From positions 124,001 through 188,000 of the forward strand of contig NZ_QCZG01000001.1 in assembly GCF_003097615.1 (NCBI RefSeq): DNA of 64,000 nucleotides, in the 5' to 3' direction. Source of the stretch: Pueribacillus theae. Lineage in GTDB: Bacteria > Bacillota > Bacilli > Bacillales > UBA6769. The notes beneath the pieces were generated by a model. It saw nothing but the letters and a program-made list of their open reading frames with translations, had not been told where the DNA came from and did not search any database. Position 1 is the first letter of the stretch. Each line of letters opens with the position of its first letter. A program made the translations under genes and the position numbers. Positions 32,230 through 39,846 of this stretch are shown here, in pieces.

Positions 32230-32991
32230 ATGGAATCGATCTTTCGTACAGATACGGGTAAAATACGAACACTTAATGAAGACAGTGGGGGTCTGTTCTA
32301 TAATAACGACAATTTGCTTGCAATTGTGGCAGATGGCATGGGTGGACACCAGGCCGGTGAAATCGCCAGCTCAATGGCTGTTTCATATTTGAAAGAACAA
32401 TGGCAAAAGGCAGAGATAGAACTAAATCCCGCAAAAACGGAAGAATGGCTCGTAGAGAATGTCCAAAATACAAATAAGAAATTACTTGAATTTGCAAAAA
32501 CTAACCCTGATTGTCGGGGAATGGGTACAACGGTAGTTTCTGTTATTTGCACGCCGAACTATGTCACGCTTGCACATATAGGCGACAGCCGCGTTTATCT
32601 TTTAAATGAAAATGGGTTTTCCTTGCTGACGGAAGATCATTCTCTTGTCAATGAGCTTGTTAAGAATGGCCAAATCTCAAAAGAAGAAGCGGAGCACCAC
32701 CCCCGTAAACATGTTCTGCTTCGTGCTTTAGGAACTGAAGAACAAGTGGAAATCGATATTCGTTCAATCAGTTGGGAACCGAATGATGTTATTTTACTCT
32801 GTTCAGATGGTTTAACAAATAAAGTAGACGAAAAAGAGATTCAAAAAATTATCAGTTCTGACAGCTCCATTCCTTCCAAAGCTGAAGAGCTTATCTCTTT
32901 GGCCAATCAAGCCGGCGGTGACGATAACATTACGCTCATATTGATTAAGCACGGGTTTTCCAATAAAAAAAAGGTGAACGAATATGATTAA
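32230..32991 (+). CDS. prpC: PP2C-type Ser/Thr protein phosphatase
   Basis: PrpC reverses phosphorylation by the PrkC kinase encoded next. The 253-residue protein has the PP2C metal motifs: DTGKIRTLNEDS at the start, VADGMGGHQAGE near residue 36, IGDSRVYLL near 118 and GGDDNITLI near 231. The frame is open back to 32101, but ATG 32230 follows GGAGATGGGG and gives the family length. It overlaps prkC by eight bases. Confidence 0.95.
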   Translation: MESIFRTDTGKIRTLNEDSGGLFYNNDNLLAIVADGMGGHQAGEIASSMAVSYLKEQWQKAEIELNPAKTEEWLVENVQNTNKKLLEFAKTNPDCRGMGTTVVSVICTPNYVTLAHIGDSRVYLLNENGFSLLTEDHSLVNELVKNGQISKEEAEHHPRKHVLLRALGTEEQVEIDIRSISWEPNDVILLCSDGLTNKVDEKEIQKIISSDSSIPSKAEELISLANQAGGDDNITLILIKHGFSNKKKVNEYD

Positions 32992-34987
32992 TAAACGGTT
33001 AAATGAGCGATACAAGCTGCTTGAAGTCGTTGGTGACGGCGGAATGGCAATTGTATATAAAGCCAAAGATTTAATCCTAGACCGCATTGTGGCTGTGAAA
33101 GTGTTAAGAACGGAATTTTCGAATGATACCGAGTTCATTTTACGCTTTCGCCGTGAAGCTGAATCGGCAACGAGTTTATCCCATCCGAACATCGTTAATA
33201 TTTTTGATGTTGGTGAAGAGGATCATGTATACTACATTGTCATGGAATATGTAGAAGGAAAAACGTTAAAAGAATACATACGCGAATCGGCGCCGCTGCC
33301 GATTGATGAAGCGCTTGCTATCACAAATAAAATTGCTTCCGCGATTCGCCATGCGCATGAAAACCATATTATCCACCGCGATATTAAACCGCACAATATT
33401 TTATTGACAGATAAAGGCGAAGTAAAGGTAACTGATTTTGGGATTGCGATGGCAATGACGTCTGCTACGATTACCCATACAAAATCCGTCCTCGGATCGG
33501 TTCATTATTTTTCGCCCGAACAGGCAAAAGGGAGCATAGCGAACGAAAAATCAGACATCTACTCTCTAGGTGTCGTTCTCTATGAAATGGTAACCGGGGT
33601 GCTGCCTTTTACCGGTGATTCACCAGTAACCGTGGCATTAAAACATTTACAGGACGATTTTACCCTGCCAAAACTGTTAAACAATGAAATCCCACAAAAT
33701 GTTGAAAACATCATTTGTAAAGCGATGGAAAAAAATCCAATATTGCGTTACGATAACGTCGCTCAAATGCAGGAAGACTTGGCAGTGGCACTTGAACCGA
33801 CGGTTGAACATCAACCTTTACAAAAAGGCATTGATGATAATGAAAAAACAAAAGTTCTGGCACCTGTTTCCTTAAACAACCATAAAAATAGCGACGGATC
33901 TTCTGCTTCGGACAAAGGCAAAGCGCCACCGAAACAAAAAAAAGAAAAAAAGAAGAAAAAAAGATATGTTTTTTTATCCGTTATCTTGCTGCTGCTTTTA
34001 GGAATAGGAGCTGCTGCGTTTGCCATCGTGCCATCTCTTTTTTATGTGAAGGATGTCTCTGTCCCAGACGTGACAGGCAAGACGTACTCTGAAGCTGTTG
34101 AACTGCTTGAAAAGAACCATTTAAAACCCGAGCGCGAAGAGGAACATCATCATGACGTGGAAGAAGAAAAAGTGATAAGGCAATCTCCTTCTCCAAAAAC
34201 GATGGTGAAAGAAAACAGCCAAGTGACAGTCGTCGTAAGCCTAGGTAAAGAAAAACTGGTATTGGAAAACTTCGAAGGAAAGTCAAAGGAAAACGTTGAA
34301 CGGATTGTAGAAGATATGGGTTTCAAAAATGTCGTTTGGAATGAAGAAAAATCGGATGAAGAAGCAGGGACAATCGTGTCACAATCACCGCAGGCTGGTG
34401 AGGAAATTGTCGTTGGCGAGACCGTTTTAACTTTAAGGTACAGCAGCGGAGTTCAAACGGTTGTACTCGATAATTTAATTGGAATGAGTAAAAACTCTGT
34501 TGACAAATATATGGAAAATAAAAACCTTAAAGCCGAGTATAAAGAGGAATTTTCCGATAAAGTCGATAAGAACCATGTCATTTCACAAGACCCCGATCCA
34601 TATGTGGAATTAAATAAAGGCAGCAAAGTGAAAATCGTGCTCTCCAAAGGAGAAGCGCCTAAAAAATCTGATTATGTACCACCAGTTCAAGAGCATAAGC
34701 CTAACAAACCGTCGCCATCAGAGCAGGACAAAAAACAGCCAATAACGTTTGAAGTTTCGCAGCCTATTGAAATTGAGGATGGCAGAGAATTTGAGGTTGT
34801 TATACAGTATCAAGATGCAAAGAATAAAAATGGGATTGCAGCAAAAGAAACGATTTCCAAATCAAAAACATACACTTTTCCACTTACAGTGGCTCCTAAT
34901 GGGCAAGCTTCTTTTCAGCTTATTTTAAACGGGGAAGAAATCAAAAATAAGACATACTCTTACAATGAAGCCAAAAAAATGGAGTGA
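32984..34987 (+). CDS. prkC: PASTA-domain Ser/Thr protein kinase
   Basis: PrkC senses muropeptides or lipid II outside the cell and phosphorylates translation and cell-wall proteins; in Bacillus it also triggers spore germination. The 667 residues comprise a kinase domain (1-270) with GDGGMAIVYKA, the Lys in VAVKVL, HRDIKPHNILL and DFGIAMAM. A Lys-rich stretch and one membrane helix follow (about 328-352). Three PASTA repeats (about 358-560) and an extra C-terminal domain lie outside the cell. It overlaps prpC and abuts rsgA. Confidence 0.96.
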   Translation: MINKRLNERYKLLEVVGDGGMAIVYKAKDLILDRIVAVKVLRTEFSNDTEFILRFRREAESATSLSHPNIVNIFDVGEEDHVYYIVMEYVEGKTLKEYIRESAPLPIDEALAITNKIASAIRHAHENHIIHRDIKPHNILLTDKGEVKVTDFGIAMAMTSATITHTKSVLGSVHYFSPEQAKGSIANEKSDIYSLGVVLYEMVTGVLPFTGDSPVTVALKHLQDDFTLPKLLNNEIPQNVENIICKAMEKNPILRYDNVAQMQEDLAVALEPTVEHQPLQKGIDDNEKTKVLAPVSLNNHKNSDGSSASDKGKAPPKQKKEKKKKKRYVFLSVILLLLLGIGAAAFAIVPSLFYVKDVSVPDVTGKTYSEAVELLEKNHLKPEREEEHHHDVEEEKVIRQSPSPKTMVKENSQVTVVVSLGKEKLVLENFEGKSKENVERIVEDMGFKNVVWNEEKSDEEAGTIVSQSPQAGEEIVVGETVLTLRYSSGVQTVVLDNLIGMSKNSVDKYMENKNLKAEYKEEFSDKVDKNHVISQDPDPYVELNKGSKVKIVLSKGEAPKKSDYVPPVQEHKPNKPSPSEQDKKQPITFEVSQPIEIEDGREFEVVIQYQDAKNKNGIAAKETISKSKTYTFPLTVAPNGQASFQLILNGEEIKNKTYSYNEAKKME

Positions 34988-34997
34988 TGCAGCGATT

Positions 34998-35882
34998 ATG
35001 ACAGAAGGAAAAATTGTTAAATCGTTAAGCGGATTTTATTATGTTTTGTCAGAAAACGGCATTGTTTATCAATGCCGTGCGCGCGGCAACTTCCGCAAAC
35101 GGAAAATCACTCCACTCGTTGGCGATGATGTTGAATTTGAAGCTGAAAACCTGACAGATGGGTATGTCTTAAATATACTCCCCCGTAAAAATGTATTGGT
35201 GCGCCCGCCCATTGCGAATGTCGATCAGGCTCTCGTCGTTTTCTCGGTGAAAGAACCTGATCTTAATTTGCAGCTCCTCGATAAATTTCTAGTGCATATT
35301 GAGGCAAACAGGATTGAGCCAGTCATATGCTTTACTAAAATCGATCTTCTTGGGGAGCATGAAACGAAAAACATGGACTCCGTGGCAGAAATCTATCAGT
35401 CAATAGGGTATCATGTTTTATTTTTATCTATGAAAGACAAGAAAACGAACGACAAAATCACTCCTTATTTGAAGGAAAAAATCACTGTAGTTGCGGGGCA
35501 ATCAGGTGTCGGGAAATCATCATTGCTAAATTTGCTAAACCCTTCCTTAAAAATAGAAACCAACAGCATATCCAGCCATTTAGGGAGAGGAAAGCATACA
35601 ACAAGGCATGTTGAACTTTTTTCTGTAGCAGGCGGATTGGTTGCTGATACGCCCGGCTTTAGTTCTCTCGCTTTCAGCCACTTTACCAAAGAAGAATTGT
35701 CCGATACGTTCATTGAAATAAGCAAAGCTGGTGAATATTGCAAATTCCGGGGCTGCACACATTTGGCTGAGCCGGGCTGCGCAGTAAAACAAGCTGTGGA
35801 GGATGGCGACATTGCGAAAAGCCGATACAGCCATTACGAAGCTTTTTTTAAAGAGATAAAAGAAACAAAAAGGAGGTATTAA
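34998..35882 (+). CDS. rsgA: Ribosome small-subunit-dependent GTPase A
   Basis: RsgA (CpgA, YloQ) checks late 30S maturation. The 294-residue protein has an N-terminal OB fold (MTEGKIVKSLSGFYYV), then a circularly permuted GTPase with CFTKIDLL (G4) before GQSGVGKSSLLN (G1) and DTPGFSSL (G3). The C-terminal zinc site is CKFRGCTHLAEPGC. The frame is open from 34965 inside prkC, but ATG 34998 has GGAGTG upstream and matches the family. Confidence 0.95.
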   Translation: MTEGKIVKSLSGFYYVLSENGIVYQCRARGNFRKRKITPLVGDDVEFEAENLTDGYVLNILPRKNVLVRPPIANVDQALVVFSVKEPDLNLQLLDKFLVHIEANRIEPVICFTKIDLLGEHETKNMDSVAEIYQSIGYHVLFLSMKDKKTNDKITPYLKEKITVVAGQSGVGKSSLLNLLNPSLKIETNSISSHLGRGKHTTRHVELFSVAGGLVADTPGFSSLAFSHFTKEELSDTFIEISKAGEYCKFRGCTHLAEPGCAVKQAVEDGDIAKSRYSHYEAFFKEIKETKRRY

Positions 35883-35884
35883 CT

Positions 35885-36544
35885 TTGGTTAAAATTGCTC
35901 CGTCTATTTTATCCGCGAATTTTTCAAAGTTGGGTGAAGAAATTAAAGAAGTAGAGGCAGGCGGCGCGGACTATATTCATGTCGATGTAATGGACGGCCA
36001 CTTCGTACCGAATCTTACGATTGGGCCGCTTATTGTAGAAGCGATTCGTCCTATAACGTCTTTGCCGCTTGACGTACATCTTATGATTGAAAATCCTGAT
36101 TTGTATATAAAAGATTTTGCCGAAGCGGGTGCAGACATCTTATCGGTACATGTTGAGGCATGTCCCCATTTGCACCGGTCAATCCAATTGATTAAAGAAC
36201 AAGGGATTAAGGCAGGTGTTGTTTTAAATCCAGCGACACCCATTTCATCGATTCAGCATATTATTGAAGAGGTTGATTTAGTTCTATTGATGACAGTTAA
36301 TCCCGGATTTGGAGGACAAAAATTTATTTCTTCTGTCATACCAAAAATGAAAGAACTGCACTCGCTTGTTAAGGAAAAAAGGTTATCAATTGATATTGAA
36401 ATTGATGGCGGAGTAAATTCGGAAACAGCCTTAAGTTGTGTGGAAGCAGGGGCAAATGTGTTAGTAGCAGGCTCTGCTATCTTTAATCAAAGCGACCGAA
36501 AGTTGGCAATCCAGCAAATTCGGGACGCCGCTCAAACCGATTGA
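35885..36544 (+). CDS. rpe: Ribulose-5-phosphate 3-epimerase
   Basis: Rpe interconverts ribulose-5-P and xylulose-5-P in the pentose phosphate pathway. The 219-residue TIM barrel has VDVMDGHFVPNLTIGP near residue 32, HLMIENP near 66, NPGFGGQKF near 140 and EIDGGVN near 174. The start is TTG 35885, after AGGAGGTAT. In B. subtilis thiN follows directly; it is absent. Confidence 0.96.
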   Translation: MVKIAPSILSANFSKLGEEIKEVEAGGADYIHVDVMDGHFVPNLTIGPLIVEAIRPITSLPLDVHLMIENPDLYIKDFAEAGADILSVHVEACPHLHRSIQLIKEQGIKAGVVLNPATPISSIQHIIEEVDLVLLMTVNPGFGGQKFISSVIPKMKELHSLVKEKRLSIDIEIDGGVNSETALSCVEAGANVLVAGSAIFNQSDRKLAIQQIRDAAQTD

Positions 36545-36732
36545 CTTCTCCCGTATAAAATTGATTCTTATTCCTCCTTAATGAGCATATTTGTAGTAAT
36601 AAAGAAAAAAGAGATGTTTAAAAAGTTCGTGTGGCGAATCAGTACTATTTTTGAATTCGTGAATATAATTTATTAGTGAACTCTTTTTTATACGATCATA
36701 CGTGGGAAAGGCACCTTTTAAGGAGGGGTACG

Positions 36733-36813
36733 ATGAAGTTTTATACCATTAAGCTGCCGAGATTTCTTGGAGGGTTTATTCGTGCGATAATTGGAACATT
36801 TAAAAAAGACTAA
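36733..36813 (+). CDS. spoVM: Stage V sporulation protein M
   Basis: The 26-residue peptide MKFYTIKLPRFLGGFIRAII, ending GTFKKD, is closely similar to B. subtilis SpoVM. It is an amphipathic helix that recognises the positively curved forespore membrane and anchors SpoIVA for coat assembly. Pro9, known to matter, is kept. The site AAGGAGGGG lies just upstream. Sigma-E control is expected from the family; CATACG at 36697-36702 is a possible -10, but no matching -35 was found. Confidence 0.95.
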   Translation: MKFYTIKLPRFLGGFIRAIIGTFKKD

Positions 36814-36817
36814 AAAG

Positions 36818-36842
36818 AAAAGCACCCAATTAGGTGCTTTTT
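36818..36842 (+). terminator. Terminator of spoVM
   Basis: AAAAGCACC (36818-36826) pairs perfectly with GGTGCTTTT (36833-36841), followed by T residues, five bases after the stop codon. Confidence 0.88.
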
Positions 36843-36854
36843 CGCATTAGAGGA

Positions 36855-37061
36855 TGTTCAAAAAGTCCGGAGGCTCACATGATGTGAGCCAGTTCGACGT
36901 TATCACAGGACGAGCTGCTTTTAGCCGAACATCTTAAGCTGTCGAATTTCTTCGTCAGCTTCGTTCTTGCGGTACTCACACGTATCCTTCAAACATACGC
37001 TCTGTTCAGCAGAACTTCGCTTCCTCGAGCTTCTCGGCTCTTTTTGTCCTCCTTTTTGAAC
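36855..37061. repeat. GTTCAAAAAG-flanked element, long copy
   Basis: GTTCAAAAAG (about 36856-36865) and its exact complement CTTTTTGAAC (37052-37061) bound about 207 bases with no gene. Inside is a perfect 9-bp palindrome around 36872-36890 (GGCTCACAT, G, ATGTGAGCC). Related ends occur at 45333, 45772 and 51621. It lies between spoVM and the converging rpmB. Confidence 0.7.
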
Positions 37062-37089
37062 ACGCGATTTCAAGAAAAATTAGCAGAAG

Positions 37090-37275
37090 TTAAACTCTCT
37101 CCACTTTGCCGGATTTAAGAGCTCTGGCGGAAACCCAAACTCTTTTTGGCTTGCCGTCAACCATAATTCTTGCTCTTTGCAAATTGGCGCCCCATTTTCG
37201 CCTTGTTGAATTTAGGGCGTGAGAGCGTTTATTTCCAAAAGAAGTTTTGCGTCCAGTAATTGCGCATTTTGCCAT
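37090..37275 (-). CDS. rpmB: 50S ribosomal protein L28
   Basis: The 61-residue protein ([20 protein letters not shown], then [10 protein letters not shown] and [14 protein letters not shown]) is L28. The open frame extends upstream, but ATG 37275 has the strong site GGGAGG and the family start. It lies on the minus strand, divergent from yloU, as in B. subtilis. Only one Cys (Cys4) is present, so it is a zinc-free form. Confidence 0.96.
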   Translation of the reverse strand: MAKCAITGRKTSFGNKRSHALNSTRRKWGANLQRARIMVDGKPKRVWVSARALKSGKVERV

Positions 37276-37364
37276 ATTGATAACCTCCCAGCGTACAGTG
37301 TTATACTGAACTATTTTACCATTGCCGCCGAAACAATGCAAGAAGCTCTGCGACTATACCAGTT

Positions 37365-37553
37365 GAACACAAGAATTTTGAACACAGTTGGTTTAAGTTT
37401 GGCAAGGATGCATTCAAGACACTTCGGGACCTTCCGGGCGATTGCAAGTAAAAACAATGTTGCCCGTACTCCAGTTCTCTTCGTTTCAATGCCCAAACTC
37501 AAAAGACTGCTATCAACTAGGCCAGTTACTAAGATAACTGTTAAAATTCTTCC
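37365..37553. repeat. MITE-like repeat, copy 2 (forward orientation)
   Basis: This element is homologous to the reverse complement of 16751-16896. It shares an exact 24-base block (from about 37395) and an exact 17-base block (from about 37497), and carries roughly 25 extra bases between them. Its ends, AAGAATTTT (37371-37379) and AAAATTCTT (37543-37551), form an inverted repeat. It lies in the divergent rpmB-yloU promoter region. The long plus-strand frame over it is not a gene. Confidence 0.72.
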
Positions 37554-37625
37554 AAGTATAGTAAAATACGTTAAGGAAGTTTTGATTTTAATTGAACTGG
37601 AATTAGGCTGAAAAGGAGGATGACT

Positions 37626-37988
37626 ATGTCAATTGAGTTAAAAACCTCACAAGGACAAATTGATATTACGAAAGAAGTCATCGCTGCGATTGCCGGTGGA
37701 GCAGCAATCGATTGCTACGGTATTGTAGGGATGGCTTCTCAAAAACAGCTTAAAGACGGAATAACTGAATTGTTGGGAAAAGATAATTTCAGTAAAGGTA
37801 TCGTCGTTCGGATTGATGGAGACAGTGTCCATATTGATATGTATATTATTGTAAGCTATGGTACGAAAATTTCGGAAGTAGCCCACAATGTGCAATCAAC
37901 AGTGAAATATCAACTAGATAAAATGCTTGGGCTTGCAGTTGATTCTGTGAATATTTTTGTCCAAGGTGTACGTGTAACGACCACGTAG
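37626..37988 (+). CDS. Asp23/Gls24 family envelope stress protein (YloU)
   Basis: The 120-residue protein (MSIELKTSQGQIDITKEVIA, and YIIVSYGTKISEVAHNVQST) matches B. subtilis YloU almost throughout. Family members are abundant membrane-associated envelope homeostasis proteins. ATG 37620 is also in frame but overlaps the AAGGAGG site, so 37626 is used. It is cotranscribed with the fakA-type gene 15 bases downstream. Confidence 0.92.
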   Translation: MSIELKTSQGQIDITKEVIAAIAGGAAIDCYGIVGMASQKQLKDGITELLGKDNFSKGIVVRIDGDSVHIDMYIIVSYGTKISEVAHNVQSTVKYQLDKMLGLAVDSVNIFVQGVRVTTT

Positions 37989-38003
37989 TTAGGAGGAAAA
38001 TTT

Positions 38004-39695
38004 GTGGTATTGAACGAATTGGACGGAAAATATTTAAGACAGATGATATATCAGGCTGCAAGCCATCTATCTCAAAATAAAGAAAAAATTAACGCACTGA
38101 ACGTATTCCCTGTTCCAGACGGGGATACGGGGACGAACATGGATTTAACATTTTCTTCTGGGGCAAATGAAATAAAAAAACATGCGAAAAACGAGATCAA
38201 AGACATCGCTTCCCATTTCGCAAAAGGCCTTTTAATGGGCGCGAGAGGAAATTCCGGGGTCATCTTATCGCAGCTTTTTCGTGGGTTTTCCAAAGCGGTT
38301 GAAGCAAAAGATGTTCTCCATTCGCTGGAATTTGCGCAAGCTTTGGAAAAAGGGGTTGAAACAGCATATAAAGCTGTGATAAAGCCTGTTGAAGGAACAA
38401 TTTTAACAGTTGCAAAGGATGCCGCTAAAAAAGCTGTATCTACAGCAAAAAATACAAACGATATAACGGAAGTAATGAAAGAAACAGTTGCCGAGGCGAA
38501 AGCTTCACTATCTAGAACCCCCCAATTGCTGCCTGTTTTAAAAGAAGTAGGAGTGGTTGATTCGGGTGGACAAGGCCTTGTCGTTATTTACGAAGCTTTT
38601 TTAGCCGTTCTAGAGGGAAAGGACATAGCCGATGTTGAGACTGACGCTGTAAGCATGGAAGAAATGATTCGTGCCGAGCATCACAAAAATGCCCAATCAC
38701 ATATCCATACGGATGACATTGAATTTGGGTATTGTACAGAATTTATGATTCATTTTCGAGACTCAAAGCTTAAGGAACAGCCATTTGAAGAAGAAGCCTT
38801 CCGCAATAAATTAAGTAAGCTTGGAGATTCTCTTCTCGTTGTGGCAGATGATGAATTGGTTAAAGTCCACATCCACAGTGAATATCCAGGTGAATTGCTC
38901 ACATATGCACAGAGATACGGTGAATTAATTAATATTAAAATCGACAACATGCGTGAACAGCATAGCAGTATTGTTCAACGTGAGGAAGCCGCGAATGTTA
39001 AAAAGGCCAACACTGAAGCCAATATTGAAAAAGAGAAAGAACGTTTCGGCTTTGTAACGGTTGCCGCCGGTAAAGGGTTGGTTGAATTATTTAAAGGCCT
39101 TGGGAATACAGAAGTGATATTCGGCGGCCAAACAATGAACCCGAGTACCGAAGATATAGTGCAAGCAATTGAAAAAATAAATGCCGAAACTGTTTTTGTT
39201 TTGCCGAATAATGGTAACATTATGATGGCAGCGGAACAGGCGGCGAAAGTAGCTTCAAGCCATGTTAAAATAATTCCAACGAAAACAATTCCACAAGGCA
39301 TTGCCGCGCTGTTTGCGTTCAATCCTGATCTAGACGATAAAATGAACGAGAAGGCCATGAAAGCGGCCATGAGCAATGTAAAATCCGGACAAGTGACGTA
39401 TGCGGTCCGCGATACAGCAATCGATCGCATTCAAATTAAAGAAAACGATTTTTTAAGCATCTCAGAAGGCAAAATTGTATCGACAGCACCAACAAGCGAA
39501 GAAGCTGCCAAAAATCTTTTAAACGAAATGATAACCGATGATAATGAACTTGTAACCATCATTTACGGCGAAAATATAAGCGAGGCGGAGACGGAAGTAC
39601 TTGAGGAGTATATAAACGAAAACTTTTCTTTTATGGATGTCGAAATACAAAACGGCATGCAGCCGGTTTATTCCTATATCATAGCTGTTGAATAA
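38004..39695 (+). CDS. fakA: Fatty acid kinase catalytic subunit FakA (YloV, DAK2 domain)
   Basis: FakA phosphorylates fatty acids held by FakB carrier proteins, feeding exogenous fatty acids to PlsX/PlsY. The 563-residue protein has an N-terminal DhaL-type ATP domain (1-200) with the magnesium motif NVFPVPDGDTGTNM and GARGNSGVILSQ, a middle domain, and a C-terminal DegV-like domain. The start is GTG 38004 after AGGAGG. Its nearness to plsX and fapR suits lipid metabolism. No fakB gene is in the window. Confidence 0.9.
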   Translation: MVLNELDGKYLRQMIYQAASHLSQNKEKINALNVFPVPDGDTGTNMDLTFSSGANEIKKHAKNEIKDIASHFAKGLLMGARGNSGVILSQLFRGFSKAVEAKDVLHSLEFAQALEKGVETAYKAVIKPVEGTILTVAKDAAKKAVSTAKNTNDITEVMKETVAEAKASLSRTPQLLPVLKEVGVVDSGGQGLVVIYEAFLAVLEGKDIADVETDAVSMEEMIRAEHHKNAQSHIHTDDIEFGYCTEFMIHFRDSKLKEQPFEEEAFRNKLSKLGDSLLVVADDELVKVHIHSEYPGELLTYAQRYGELINIKIDNMREQHSSIVQREEAANVKKANTEANIEKEKERFGFVTVAAGKGLVELFKGLGNTEVIFGGQTMNPSTEDIVQAIEKINAETVFVLPNNGNIMMAAEQAAKVASSHVKIIPTKTIPQGIAALFAFNPDLDDKMNEKAMKAAMSNVKSGQVTYAVRDTAIDRIQIKENDFLSISEGKIVSTAPTSEEAAKNLLNEMITDDNELVTIIYGENISEAETEVLEEYINENFSFMDVEIQNGMQPVYSYIIAVE

Positions 39696-39794
39696 AGTAA
39701 GACTTATCAGAGATTAGCGTCTACACTTCTTCGATTCCTCGAAGTCTTAGAGTAAGGGTCTTTCGGACAGTTGCGGCGTGATAAAATTATTTTT

Positions 39795-39822
39795 TCCTAC
39801 CTTTGCCCGGGTAGGATTTTTT
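39795..39822 (+). terminator. Terminator of yloU-fakA
   Basis: TCCTACC (39795-39801) pairs with GGGTAGGA (39809-39816), then TTTTTT. It sits upstream of recG, 25 bases before its start codon. Confidence 0.72.
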
Positions 39823-39846
39823 CTAATTAATAGCGGGGGAAATGCA

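Noticed and set aside
36545-36732. T-rich stretch considered as remnants of thiN
   Set aside because: No frame of any length resembles thiN.
37219-37611. Long plus-strand frame (130 codons) over rpmB and the MITE-like copy
   Set aside because: It runs antisense through rpmB and through repeat sequence, with no ribosome binding site.
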